Assembly: GCF_003672135.1 (NCBI RefSeq)
Contig: NC_039511.1
Coordinates: 8,458,464 to 8,522,463, forward strand
Direction: 5' to 3'
Length of the DNA: 64,000 nucleotides
Origin: Ooceraea biroi
Lineage: Eukaryota; Arthropoda; Insecta; Hymenoptera; Formicidae
The notes below the pieces were generated by a model. That model was not told where the DNA came from, did no database searches, and saw only the letters and a program-made list of their open reading frames with translations. Shown here piece by piece: positions 10,495 to 20,766 of the stretch (position 1 is the stretch's first letter; each line of letters opens with the position of its first letter). Made by a program: the position numbers and the translations under genes.

Positions 10495-11312
10495 ATCCCC
10501 TGTTCAGCCATTGGTTAATTCAGTTAGGTAACGGCGAACTAACCAATTCTTTCGGCCTAGACAGAGATGTCATCGAAATTCCTTCAAATTTACTTGCCTC
10601 AGACTCTATTGTAACGGACATTTTCGGAGACAAACTCACCCCCAGCACAGTTTCAACTTTTTCCAACAGAGCTATCCTTCGTCCCCGAAACGAAGACGCG
10701 AATGCCATCAACAAACAAGTTTTCCCCATTTTAGAAGGAGAAGCCCACTGCTACCTGAGCACAGACTCCGTTGATTGCGACGATGAACAGGAAAGGAACA
10801 ATTACCCGGTCGAATTTTTGAACAGCCTCACGCCGCTTGAAATGCCACCCCACAAGCTAAATTTTAAAGTTGGTGCCATTATTATATTGCTGCGTAATCT
10901 GAACACCAAGCGTGGCCTCTGTAATGGCACCCGGTTTGTCGTTCAGTATCTAAAGAACCTGATCATCGCGGAAGTGATAACTGGTTCGTAAAAGGGGCAG
11001 CAGTGCTTCATCCCTCGAATCGACTTGGCCCCAGTCGATCCCGATATCCCGTTTGTCTTTCGACGTCGCCAGTTTCCTGTGAGGCTTGCCTTTTCCATGA
11101 CGATTAACAAGTCTCAGGGTCAAACATTGGATAAGGTCGGGATTTATCTGCCTACTCCAGTATTCAGTCACGGCCAGCTGTACGTCGCTCTGTCGAGGAC
11201 AACCAGTTACGCAAACCTGAAAGTGTGCATTGTAAATTCTTCGCAGCAGGGTCAGTTAGTGAAAAAGTCAAGCCGGCAATTTACAAAAATTACTGTTTAC
11301 AATATTTTTTAA
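10377..11312 (+). pseudogene. Helitron helicase, C-terminal half
   Basis: It continues the helicase in another frame. FSNRAILRPRNEDANAINKQ (C-terminal helicase start), FKVGAIIILLRN and RGLCNGTR lie before a stop at 10,989-10,991. After that break come [20 protein letters not shown] and GQLYVALSR, the last Pif1 motifs. So one frameshift and one stop split this half. I could not identify the CTRR hairpin end that should follow. Confidence 0.82.
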
Positions 11313-11575
11313 TTTCACATTTGCCACCATTTCCTCAATTGCTAATACATTTGCCCAGGTGTAGGCATCCCGTTGCACGGAGCCCTTTACAATCTGGGAT
11401 GTCTGCACCTTGGTGCACCATTCTAATTAACAGAGAACTACAGATGCACGCACGGCATACCCAAACGCAGCCGAACCATTACGCTAAACTTAACCGGTTC
11501 ACTGGTAGACCGAAATCAACGTTTTGTGCTAAAATTGGTGAAAGCTTATCTATAAGGGGTTTTTTGGGTCACTGA
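11313..11575. other. probable Helitron 3' flank, no gene seen
   Basis: A short stretch without a convincing ORF. It should hold the Helitron 3' hairpin if the element is complete, but I could not recognise one. Confidence 0.35.
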
Positions 11576-11760
11576 CCTAGTTTCCACCGTGGATTAAATT
11601 CGCTCCTAGTGCGATGTAGAACCAAATTTAAGGCGATGGAAACGTGACTGATGGTGCTCATTTCACTCCCGCTTCGATCCACTAGTTGCACCGAAGTAGA
11701 AGCGAACTGATACGAAGTTTCGTCAGTGGAAACGATTGAAAGTAAGTAGTGCCAACCTCT
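11576..11760. mobile_element. short element with GTTTCCAC ends
   Basis: TAGTTTCCACCG at 11,582 and CAGTGGAAACGA near 11,727 face each other, with subterminal CGCTCCTAGTG, CGCTTCGATCCACTAG and GAAGCGAA words between. The same end (GGTGGAAACTAGGTCACTGA) closes the stretch beyond the Harbinger transposase at about 54,600. It may be a Harbinger-related MITE. Confidence 0.4.
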
Positions 11761-12381
11761 ACGTTATTTAGAACAGAACCTTTCATTATTCAACACACAT
11801 ATCGTACGGACACAGGTATCGGACAAAAGTGAAAATGGAAAATAAACGCGATATTTGGACATACGACGAAACTGTGACATTAGGGTACAGCGGGGCAATT
11901 TGAATAGCGGGGAAATTTGAATAATAGTAAGCATTTACGAGAATTTCAGAGAAACATAAGACGCCATGTTTAATGTTTGAGGTTAGCAACAAAGAAGATA
12001 CTGTGGTCTAGATATTCATATAAGTTTCAAAGTATATCTGTGAATCTGAAGGTCTGTGAAACATTTTACATTAAGCAAGGTAGGCAGAGAAATTCTGTTT
12101 TATTGTAGTTTATAAGAATATATTCTGCTGTCTTAAGCTTTTATGAAATCTACGTAAAAGCTATGAAAACAATATAACCTAAAACTGTTTCCCACATATA
12201 TTAGCGATCATTACGTTGACTAATGGCGCAGTTTGTTGAGTTGTTGTAGTACTGTATTACGATATTTTTATATTGACGTACAGGGAAATTTGGATAATTC
12301 TTTATGGGGCAATTTGGATAACGCATTCAGTTCCCTACTATTTATATTATAGCTATTTTTAGACACATTTCATTATTTCAG

Positions 12382-12510
12382 ATGGTGAGACATTATAAAA
12401 AAAATAATACTCGACTGAATTGGAGTAAAAAGAGCTGCAAAGCATGGTATCATGAGCGATGCGTTGGAGCCGAAGGGAGAAAACAGTTTATTTGTAGTCG
12501 TTGTACATGA
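12382..12510 (+). CDS. pogo-like mini-ORF: transposase N-terminus joined to zinc finger
   Basis: An intact 42-residue frame. It begins MVRHYKKNNTRLNW, like the start of pogo/Tigger-type transposases ahead of their Psq DNA-binding domain, then passes at once to CKAWYHERCVG...FICSRC, a PHD-like Cys/His cluster such as ends some insect pogo transposases. The whole DNA-binding and DDE core is missing, so this is the join left by an internal deletion. Whether it is expressed is unknown. It ends 10 bases before the Tc1-type insertion. Confidence 0.6.
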   Translation: MVRHYKKNNTRLNWSKKSCKAWYHERCVGAEGRKQFICSRCT

Positions 12511-12520
12511 GTTTTTGATA

Positions 12521-14040
12521 CAGGGTATTCCATGGAAAGTTGCTGAAACTAATCAGCTGTCATTTTTAAACGTATGCAGTTATTGAAAAAATAAAAATTG
12601 CGTTGGAAAGAGGAAAGTCTGCAGTTTTTAATGGGTATAAATAAAATTTAGCAAAATGTTTGTATATCAGTTTATTTTATTAATGAAAAATATGCTAATA
12701 ATCAAGTAAGCTAATGATAAATATTTTCAAAGTGTGCACCATCTGAATTTGTACAAAAATCAATTCTTTTACGAAAACTTGTGAAAACTTTTTCTAACAT
12801 GTCGTCTTTAATGTTGCTGACGACCTTTTTAATAGCTACTACTAAATCTGACACTGTTTCTGGATTTCCGGCATAACAATGGTCCTTAATGTATCCCCAA
12901 AGAAAGAAGTCACATGGATTTAAATCCGGCGAGTACGGTGGCCATTCTAGCCCCCCCTGGGCAAATTTGGGGTATCCCAGACCGATGACTCGATTGCCAT
13001 AAACTTTATGGATTGTTTCGAAGACCTCCTGGGTTCGATGTGGTGTCGCTCCATCCCGCATGAAATGAAATCCTCTGACCAGGCCTCTTTTTTTGCATGA
13101 GGGAAGAATTGTGTTTCGAGAAGCTACTTGTAACTTTCACCAGTGACTGTTGATTCGAAGAATTGCAGATAAATTCCTTTTACCGAGATCGCAGCCCATG
13201 CTGTTATTTTTTGTAGATGTAAAGGTTTAGCCAGGGAAATGTTGGAATTTTCCGACCCCCACAATCTAATTTTGTTTATTAACATAGCCATTTAGCCAGA
13301 AATGTGCTTCGTCCGTGTAAATTATCAATTTTGCATCAAGTTCTCCATCTTCAAACATTCCATTTATCGTCTTGCAGAATTCCACACGTTTCGTCATAGC
13401 GCGTTTGGTTAGCAATTGATGCGATGTTATTTTATAGGGATGCATTTTCAGGAAATGTTTTAAAATCCTGTGTAACGTTGTTTTGGATATTTCAAGAGCT
13501 TGGGCAGCTTTCCGAATGGAAGAATTTGGATTCTCTTCAAAATACTTCTTAATATCTTCCTTCAATGTTTTCTTCTGCAGCTACAGACACAGAAGGACCT
13601 GGCAGATCATGTCTACGGTCTTGGATAGCTCCATACTGCATAAAATTATCGATAATTCTGATAACAATAACACAAAACATTATTTTAATGCAGATTTATT
13701 GCCAAAAAATGGAGTGACGTAACGCATACGTTTAAAGAAATAATAAATTCTAACCTTTTCAGCGTGTTTTCGCTCTTAACTTTATGTGTTCCGTATTTAG
13801 TACGAAACCCCCTATAAGCATTGCTATAAACTTTTCCTCTGGAAAAGAAGCACTCAACAAGATAAATCTTTTCTTCCGTCGTCAGATTACTCATTTTGAC
13901 GCGCACGAACTTGCATCTACCACAACCAGAATAAAACTGCGGACACTCAGATGAACGACCGTTAACCGTAAGACCCTTTCTGAAGTCACGGAGGGAAGAA
14001 CCAATCGTTTACTTTCAGCAATTTCCCATGGGACACTCTG
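12521..14040 (-). mobile_element. Tc1/mariner-superfamily element nested in the pogo-like element
   Basis: Ends are CAGGGTATTCCATGGAAAGT at 12,521 and TTTCCCATGGGACACTCTG at 14,040, flanked by TA on both sides. The 1,520-bp span carries one transposase on the minus strand. Its insertion in the pogo-like element dates it as younger. Confidence 0.88.
12711..13906 (-). pseudogene. Tc1/IS630-type transposase, broken
   Basis: Read from 13,906 down. An N-terminal helix-turn-helix region (MSNLTTEEKIYLVECFFSRG) is followed by a stretch in another frame, with GPSVSVAAEENI near 13,580. Then come IRKAAQALEISKTTLHRILK (second HTH) and IIYTDEAHFWLNGYV with the first catalytic Asp. After a further break, RDGATPHRT holds the second Asp and PPYSPDLNPCDFFLWG the third acidic site. 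At least three frameshifts or stops separate these parts. The motif order matches insect transposases of the IS630-Tc1-mariner group with a DUF4817-like N-terminus. Confidence 0.85.
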
Positions 14041-14353
14041 TATGACACTAACATGATTATTTTTTTCTCTTGTTAATTGTTCTATTTTTGTTCTAATTTT
14101 GTCTGAAAAATGTAATTTTATATTTAAAGCATAATAGATAAATATAAGGTTTTTTTATTGTAATGTTAAACAATCGATGGTAAAACATTTATTTATGTTC
14201 GTTGTACTTGAAATGTTATATGAGACTAACATAACTATTTAGTGTTTTTCTAATTTATGTTCAATTGGATCCGAAAAGTATAATTCAATGTTTAAAGAAC
14301 AATATTAAATAAAAGATTTCGTTTTTATTGTAATATTAATGTTCATTTTCAGT
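14041..14353. other. pogo-like element interior, no gene seen
   Basis: AT-rich sequence with two similar ~130-base stretches: ACTAACATGATTATTTTTTT followed by a TTTGTCTGAAAAGTATAAT-like word, and a second version near 14,225. No coding potential was recognised. Confidence 0.45.
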
Positions 14354-15582
14354 CCCTCACGGAAAAGAACTATTGCATTTCTAATAGTAACTATTGAACG
14401 CTAATAGTTTTAAGCAGTAATTACTATTATAATGATTAGTGTTGCATTAGTAATAAGTAGCGTCCACTATACAGTTCTTAACTATTGACTAGTGGGAATC
14501 ATTGGAATGTGATATACACTACTAGTATACCAATTATTTAATAATGTGAACTAATGCGAACTAATAATGCCAACTAATAATGCCAACTAATAATGCAAAC
14601 TAATGATACGAACTAATAGTGTACAGAAGTTTGCAATATTAACCAATAGTGAACATTATTTCTTCTAGTGTTCAACAGTATATTCTTGTGTATATATTGT
14701 TGTTTATCACTGCCGAATAGTATTATTATTGTTAGGTATTATAATATATATCTTAGTGAAAACATTATACTCATTAAATGTATACTGAATTGTATATTGT
14801 AATCAGTACATATCTTAACAAAGTCGTGTTATATCTTAAAAAATTCGCGAACGCGTCCAGAAACATCGTCTTGTTAAATCTGCATTGAAGAGTGTTACAC
14901 AATCTGATTATTCCTCAAGTATGTAAAATCCTATTTATCGCTATATGCAAGTTTAACTGATTGTTCTTTAATTCTTATATTTTATTCATTATTTAGTTGA
15001 AATTGTAGATAAACCTTCAAATCTTTCTAGTTTTCGAGAATCTATAGAGATTCAAATACTAAGAATGATTTATATGAATAAATAAATAATTTTATCTTCT
15101 TTTACATGCCATAAATTTAACATTATTACAAATAATATTTCTTACTGTCACAAATTTAATCGAAACGGCGAAGAATGATACGTTACACTACTGTGAGATA
15201 ACGTTAAAAGCACACTGTCGTATAAGTTGTATATAACAAGATTTTAAAACGCGCTCATCAGATATACTCGATAGCGTAGTGGACTAGGATGAAGACTGCG
15301 GCGCTCAACGACTCAAGTTCGAATCCCTTGGTAAGAAGAAAATTTTAAGTAACAAAATTTGTAGAGTATACATATATTATATCAAATAGCAAAGCTCAGG
15401 AGTGAATATAGTAAAAGTGTATTAATTGATAAATAGGTGAAAATTAATTTTTTAAAATGTGACTACTAGTGTAGACTACTAGTGCGAATTTCAACAGTGC
15501 GCGAAATTACTAATGTAATGTGCACTAATAGTTTTCAATAGTTATAATTTCAATAGTTACTATAAGTTATTTTCCGTGAGGG
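14354..15582. mobile_element. non-autonomous inverted-repeat element, CCCTCACGGAAAA ends
   Basis: The left end CCCTCACGGAAAAGAACTAT at 14,354 is mirrored by ATAAGTTATTTTCCGTGAGGG at 15,582. Subterminal AATAGTAACTATTG-type words repeat many times in both orientations near each end. No transposase frame was found in its 1.23 kb. The superfamily is not assigned and no clear target duplication was read. Confidence 0.7.
15262..15334 (+). repeat. tRNA-like (possible SINE head) sequence
   Basis: TAGCGTAGTGG at 15,272 fits a pol III A box and AGTTCGAATCC at 15,316 fits a B box, at a spacing usual for tRNA genes. The anticodon arm and acceptor stem do not close convincingly, so it reads as a tRNA-derived SINE head or a tRNA pseudogene rather than a working tRNA. 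Confidence 0.5.
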
Positions 15583-15905
15583 GTGTTATTCAAATTACCC
15601 CTTAAGATATCCAAATTGCCCCTCAAAATCGTTCTTCATTAACATTGTAGGGGTAAATCAGATAATGGCATTATGCCTTAAGATTTTAAGAATAAATTTT
15701 CATATATTGGATAAATATTCCTTAAACATATGAGTTTCCTGCTACATGTTCAATGTAAGGATAAAATTATTATTTTTCAACAAATTGTTTAAAAAGTTCG
15801 AAATTATTCAAATTACCCCGCTTTACCCTAATTAATATTTTAAAAGAGAAACGGATTTTGAAAATTATGGACAATAAGATTTCGTATCGTAGAAATCTTC
15901 AAATG

Positions 15906-16789
15906 TGTGACGCAGCTATCGCTACGCCACGACGGTCGTACACGGCAGCTAACGCTCGCGACGCCTACGGCCCCGCGAAACGCCATACGCGAGACCCCAC
16001 CGAGCGCCACTGCCCCACTGAGCACCGCGACCCCCGGACCACGGGTCCGGGGGTATATAAGCGCGAGCCGCAAGACCACCGGCACCATTCCTCGGCCAGA
16101 GCTCTCCAACTCTGGCCTGCCTAAGTCTGCACGCTGAGCAGCCACTCCGCCTAAATCTGCACGTTGAGCAGCACTCCTAAGCCTGCGTATTGAGCAGCAC
16201 TCCGTCCGAGCCTGCATGTTGAGCAGCGCTTCCGCTTAAGTCTGCATGTTGAGCAGCGCCTCCGCCTAAGTCTGCATGTTGAGCAGCGCCTCCGCCTAAG
16301 TCTGCATGTTTAGCAGCACGCTCCCCGCTAAGTCTGCGTATTAAGCAGCACTCCCCGCGCCCGCGACTCCGCCTTACCCGACCGCTTCCGCGACTACGCG
16401 CTATACGCCGATCTCGCGACTCCACGCCGATTCCACGACTCCGCATTTCCGCGACTCCGCGCTATAACCCGATCTCGCGACTCCACGTCGAGTCTACGAC
16501 TCCGCATTATAAACCAATTCCGCAGCTCCGCGTTACGCCGATTCCGCGCCTCCGCATTTCCGCGACTCCGCGCTATACGCCGATCTCGCGACTCCGCTCC
16601 GCCTTATACGCGAACCCCCATCTAGATATAAGACCGCGTAGCTCTAAGTACTTGTAATACCTAATGTGAAATACAGTTGGTCATATATATACATCCACGT
16701 CTTGGCTCATCAATCACCATCTCCCTGTCGCCACGGTTCGCCGACTCTTGGACACTCGCGAGCTGTCCGCTCACTCGTAATACGTTACA
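15906..16789 (+). mobile_element. solo LTR (884 bp) with AATG target duplication
   Basis: It starts TGTGACGCAGC and ends TACGTTACA (TG...CA), flanked by AATG at 15,902-15,905 and 16,790-16,793. A core promoter GGGGGTATATAAGCGCG lies near 16,048. Downstream are tandem copies of a ~27-base unit (AAGTCTGCATGTTGAGCAGC) at 16,120-16,350, then repeats of a CGCGACTCCGCGCTATACGC type to 16,610. No internal retrotransposon sequence adjoins, so it arose by LTR-LTR recombination. A second family member is at 29,766-30,550 on the other strand. Confidence 0.88.
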
Positions 16790-16793
16790 AATG

Positions 16794-17205
16794 TTTAGAA
16801 TAAGATATGAAAGAAAAAGGGTATTGTCGAAGTGCAACGCAAATACACATAAAATTTAAAGCATTAAAGCGTAAGTAAATTTATATTGTTCAATTTTTAA
16901 ATAATAACATTTTCTGTTACAATATGCAAATTCTTAATAAGTGGCTCTTGTTGTAGAAAACTATAATAAATATAGAACTGCGCTTTCAAAAAGTGGTGCA
17001 GGAGTGACAAAAAATGTACATTTTATGATGAGCTTCATGAATTATTTGGATGTCAACCTATGGGGAAGACGATTTAACAAGCTTAGTGTAGAGGACAGCA
17101 CCGATCTTGGAGATATAACTCACACGCACACGCGCGAGGGCGAGAGCGCACATTTCGTGATGTTTATGAATGGTGATCCTGTAAATTATTATTAGAAAAT
17201 TAAGT
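16794..17205. other. no recognised gene
   Basis: An 84-residue frame at 16,941-17,195 (MALVVENYNKYRTALSKSGA...) matches nothing I know. Its tail is a CACACGCACACGCGC repeat translated. Noncoding or a decayed element. Confidence 0.4.
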
Positions 17206-17301
17206 ATGGATTTTAGTAAATTTAAAATTGCTGAATTGAAGGAAGAATTGAGAAAGAGAGGAGCGCCTTTAAGAGGAAGAAAGGTCGAATACAATACATG
17301 A
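17206..17301 (+). pseudogene. SAP-domain-like fragment
   Basis: A 31-residue frame MDFSKFKIAELKEELRKRGA followed by PLRGRKVEYNT. It matches the helix-bend-helix of SAP DNA-binding domains, which often open transposon-encoded proteins in insects. A further fragment, HDFNKRWPKEELCRYQDIYL (17,328 on), in another frame may be its continuation. The complete gene is not visible. Confidence 0.55.
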
Positions 17302-17500
17302 TGCAATACAATATTATTGTACCACTATCACGATTTTAATAAAAGGTGGCCGAAAGAAGAATTATGTCGATATCAAGACATCTATTTACGTCTTCAGTTT
17401 GCTGTGGATCTTAATAAACTACTTGAAAGTCATTAAGGTTTGAGGTTAGAATGTTATTGGAAAAAATCTGTGATTTCAATTTCTATCCTCCAGGTTAATA

Positions 17501-17561
17501 GCATATATGAACAATGCCCTCCCTTCTTATTGCACCCATATGCCACACACATGCCCGGCAT
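17501..17561 (-). pseudogene. THAP-type zinc finger start, fragment
   Basis: Read from 17,561 down: MPGMCVAYGCNKKGGHCSY. The opening M-P-x-x-C-x-A-x-x-C is the N-terminus of THAP DNA-binding domains, found in P-type transposases and host genes. The rest of the domain is not evident, so this is a fragment. Confidence 0.45.
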
Positions 17562-17708
17562 ATCAAAAATACCGAAATATTCACCTTTATGTACACAACT
17601 TCCTTCGTAAATATATGCATACAGAACAGTCCGACATATCCCCAAGCTCACTAGCGCTCCTAGCGGCTATAAGTGGCAGTCGCCTTCCCCATAAATATTC
17701 AAAAAGGA

Positions 17709-18065
17709 ATGGATTCTTTAAATGCTACATCAGTTGATGTGAATATGTACAACAATATTCCTGATGTAGATGGAGCAGTTCCAGGATGTTCAATTGTTTC
17801 TAATGAGTTCGATAATTCACATATTAATAATAGAAAAAATCAGTTTAGAAATATTGGTGAAAATAGTAGTAGCAGTATTATTAGTGCAAATGCTAGTATT
17901 AGTTCTATGGAGGAAAATTCTAACCTAACGATTAGTAAAGAACGTAAAGAAGTTAGAAAGCAACTGGACATATCAATAAATAATGAGATAATTAATAATA
18001 ATAATAATAATGATGATGATGATGAAGCAATACTTCTATTAGAAAATAATAGAAACAAAGACTGA
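17709..18065 (+). CDS. unknown low-complexity protein or exon
   Basis: A 118-residue frame starting MDSLNATSVDVNMYNN. It is rich in Asn and Ser, with a charged stretch ERKEVRKQLDISINNEI, then N6 and D5 runs and LLLENNRNKD at the end. No domain was recognised. The start at 17,709 follows an in-frame earlier Met at 17,673; I prefer the later one, but without support beyond context. It may be an exon of a gene whose continuation lies beyond the inserted DNA (see 31,438), or an unrelated frame. Confidence 0.35.
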   Translation: MDSLNATSVDVNMYNNIPDVDGAVPGCSIVSNEFDNSHINNRKNQFRNIGENSSSSIISANASISSMEENSNLTISKERKEVRKQLDISINNEIINNNNNNDDDDEAILLLENNRNKD

Positions 18066-18085
18066 ACAAAAAAAAATTAAATCTA

Positions 18086-18345
18086 CCCCATACAGCACAG
18101 AAATATTGCAACAACATTGCAATAATGTTTTCCTGCAAGATTGCAACATTGCAGAAACATTGCGAAATATTGTTGCAAGTTTGCTATGACATTGCAGCAA
18201 CAATAAAATGTCCGCTTGCAGAAATATTGCAATGTAACATTGCAGCAACATTGCAATACAATATATATGCAATTATTGCATATGTATTATATTGCAACGT
18301 TACATTGCAATATTTCTGCAATTATATATTGCATATGCAATAAAT
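18086..18345. mobile_element. TTGCAGCAATATTGC-type MITE, left half
   Basis: It opens CCCCATACAGCACAGAA and is filled with inverted and direct copies of ATTGCAGCAACATTGCAATA. The matching right end TTCTGTGCTGTATGGG is found at 31,315-31,330 with more of the same repeats before it (from 31,186). The simplest reading is one ~400-bp MITE split by about 12.8 kb of later insertions. Confidence 0.6.
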
Positions 18346-18365
18346 AAAATGTTTGTGTATATACA

Positions 18366-18540
18366 TACAATTGACCAATCAAAGTAGATCATTCTCTTTA
18401 TATTCGATTGTGATTGGTCAATTTCTTAAATCTTACACCTTAAATTCTTATTGTAGACCCCGCTTTAGAGAAAATAAAGTATTACTTGATTGCTGCTCTG
18501 TTGCGAATTGCATAAAAAAATATGTATATATTGTATATAT
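18366..18540 (+). repeat. palindromic repeat, left copy
   Basis: TTGACCAATCA...TGATTGGTCAA hairpin followed by AGAGAAAATAAAGTATTAC and TTGCGAATTGCATAAAAAAA. The same ~170 bases recur at 23,266-23,440, on the far side of the LINE. Confidence 0.6.
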
Positions 18541-19178
18541 GTATGTAAAATATGTATATATTGTATAGGACTTCCGTTTCCGGTGCTGAGGTGATAAACA
18601 CATGTCTTAGCGGAGGAATATTCGAGGTGGTGGTGAAGAGAGAGAGAGTGGACTTAGGAGGTGAGAGTGAGTGAGTGAGGAGCAGAGAGGAGAGAGAGTG
18701 AGAGAGTGGAGGAGAGCGAATTGGTTGAGAGAGAGGAGAGTAAGTGGATGAGATAGAGTAAGAGGCTGAGTGAGGTTAGAATCTGGGCAAAGAGTAACAC
18801 GAAGATAGAGAGGGGACTTGTAGAGAGAAGGCGGACAGGCATAGAGTAATGAAGTGAAAGAGAGGAGAGTAGGTGAGTACAGAGGGCGGTAGTTTAGTCA
18901 ATTAGCAAGTGATAAAGATAAGTGATAGGGGAAATGGAGAAAAAGATTGGAGCGGTAGTAAAAGTAAATAAAGGGGAGAGAGACAGATGCAGGAGTGAAG
19001 GAAATATAGCAGATATGTTAAAAAGGAAGAGAGAAGGTTAAAAGAAGGAAGTGGAGGAGAGGAAGAGAAAGTGTTTAAGGAAAGTAAGAAAACGCAGAGG
19101 TCGCCAGGGGATAAGAAAAAGGGTGGAGAGAACATAGGAGAGCAAATAAGGGAGGTAATAAGAGAGTAGTTTAAATTT

Positions 19179-19924
19179 TTGTTGGAAAAAGCTAATGATA
19201 GGATTATAGAGCAGGTGAGAAAATTGGCTGAAAAAGTAGAGAGCATGAGAGAGGAAATAAGGGAGCAAGAAAGAAAGGGGAGAGAAGAGAGGATGGAGTT
19301 GAGAGCTAGAGTTGAAGGGTTAGAGAAGAAGATGGAGGAGATGGAGCTGGGAATTAGAGAGGGGAAAGGGAAAGAAGAAATTGCAGAGGGGGTCAAGAGA
19401 GGTTGGGAAAAGAAAATGGGAGAGTTAGAGCGTAGATTTGAGTAGAAGGATAGAGAAGAGAGGAGAAAAAATGTAATAATAAGGGGTATAGAGGTGAGAG
19501 AAGGGAGGAGAAAAGAGGAGATAGAAAAATTGATAGATCAGATAGGAGCAAAGGTTGAGATTCTTGATTTAAAAAGAATAGGTGGGTAGGAGAGAAAGGG
19601 GAGGAATCAGTTTTGGTGAAGCTTAAAAATGAAGATCAAAAGAGAGAGATGATGAAAAAGAAAAAAGAGTTAAAAGGAACAAAGGTGAGAGTAATGGAGG
19701 ACTGGACGTGGATGGAGAGGAAAATGAGATGGAGGCTGGAAGAGATAGCTAGAGAAGAGGAAAGAAAAGGGAAGAGAGTGTGGATAGGTTATGGAAGGAT
19801 TAGAATAGAAGAACAATGGTGGAAATGGGATGAAAATGAGGAAGTGTTAAAGGATGAGAAGGGAAGGATTAGAGAGAGGATGCAAGGAGAAGAGAAGGAG
19901 GAGAGAAGAGAAGAGGGAAACTAG
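19179..19924 (+). pseudogene. LINE ORF1p-like coiled-coil protein, broken
   Basis: The first open piece (19,179-19,445) is an 88-residue coiled coil with heptad Leu/Met/Val and many Glu/Arg (KLAEKVESMREEIREQ). After stops it resumes at 19,613-19,924 with KNEDQKREMMKKKKELKGTK and RVWIGYGRIRIEEQWWKWDE, which looks like an ORF1p RNA-binding/C-terminal part. Known role: binds element RNA in the RNP. The beginning probably lies further 5' in the purine-rich stretch, where I see no clean start. Confidence 0.6.
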
Positions 19925-19926
19925 AG

Positions 19927-20766
19927 ATGGAAGAGTGGATAAGAGTGAAGCGAGCGAAGGAGGAAAAGGATAAGGATTGGAAGATAGCTTTTTGGAATGT
20001 GGCGGGACTACATAATAAGGATGAATGTTTTTGGAAGAGTCTAAAAGAGTGGGATGTTATGGTATTGTCGGAAACGTGGGTGGAGGGGAAAGGATGGCAG
20101 AAGTTAAAAAGTAAATTACCGAAGGGATATGTATGGGCGATGCAGGAAGCGAGGAGGAAGAGTAAGAAAGGAAGAGTGATGGGTGGTATGGTAATGGGTA
20201 TAAGGAAGAGGATGATGGATAAAGGGAAAAAAGTGGAAGTAGATAAGGAAGGTTTAATGGTGGGAAAGATAAGGTGTGGACGAAAGAGATGGAGAGTAAT
20301 AGGGATGTATGTGAACGGAGACATTGAAGAGAAATTAGAGAGGCTGGAAGAGTGGGTGGAGGGAAAGGAGGAAGGGGCTAAAATGATAATAGGAGGAGAC
20401 TTTAATGCGAGAACGGGAAGTGAAGGAGGGATAATGATGGGAGAAGAAAAGGAAGAAGGGGGAGGCAGGAAATCGAAAGATGGGAAAGTAAGGGAGGAAA
20501 GAATTTTATTAAATTTTTTAGTGGAGAAGGGATGGGTTTTGTTTAACGGGAATACGAGGGGGGACGAAAGAGGAGAATTTACGTTTACGGGAGGGAAAGG
20601 ATGCACGGTCATTGATTATATAATAGGAGATAGAGAGATAAGGGAAAGTGTAATTGAGATGAGAGTAACAGACAAAATAGACTCTGATCATCAGCCAGTG
20701 GAGGTGAAGATAAAGGGTGAGGTGAGCAGAGAAAAGGAATGGAGGGGGGAGGTAGAAGAGGGATAG
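19927..20766 (+). pseudogene. LINE ORF2 endonuclease domain (APE type)
   Basis: A 279-residue open frame containing an exonuclease-endonuclease-phosphatase fold: IAFWNVAGLHNKDECFW (catalytic Asn region, residues ~20-36), VLSETWVEG with the metal-binding Glu (~48), IIGGDFNARTG (~155), FTFTGGKGCTVIDYI (~220-234) and SDHQPVEVK (~252) with the general-base His. The key residues Asn, Glu, Asp-x-Asn, Asp and His are present. It is cut from the RT by a stop at 20,764-20,766. It would nick target DNA to prime reverse transcription. Confidence 0.88.

Larger units (their letters stand above)
11883..15828 (+). mobile_element. pogo-like DNA transposon, internally deleted, holding two other elements
   Basis: Ends are GGGTACAGCGGGGCAATTTG and ATTACCCCGCTTTACCC, flanked by TA at 11,881 and 15,829. 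Related subterminal words (GGGGCAATTTGGATAA, ATTCAAATTACCCC) recur inside both ends. A 42-residue ORF at 12,382 joins the start and end of a pogo-type transposase. A Tc1-type element (12,521-14,040) and an inverted-repeat element (14,354-15,582) sit within it, so its own length is about 1.2 kb. Confidence 0.75.

Noticed and set aside
15262..15334. Functional tRNA gene
   Set aside because: A and B boxes match, but the acceptor and anticodon stems do not pair convincingly.
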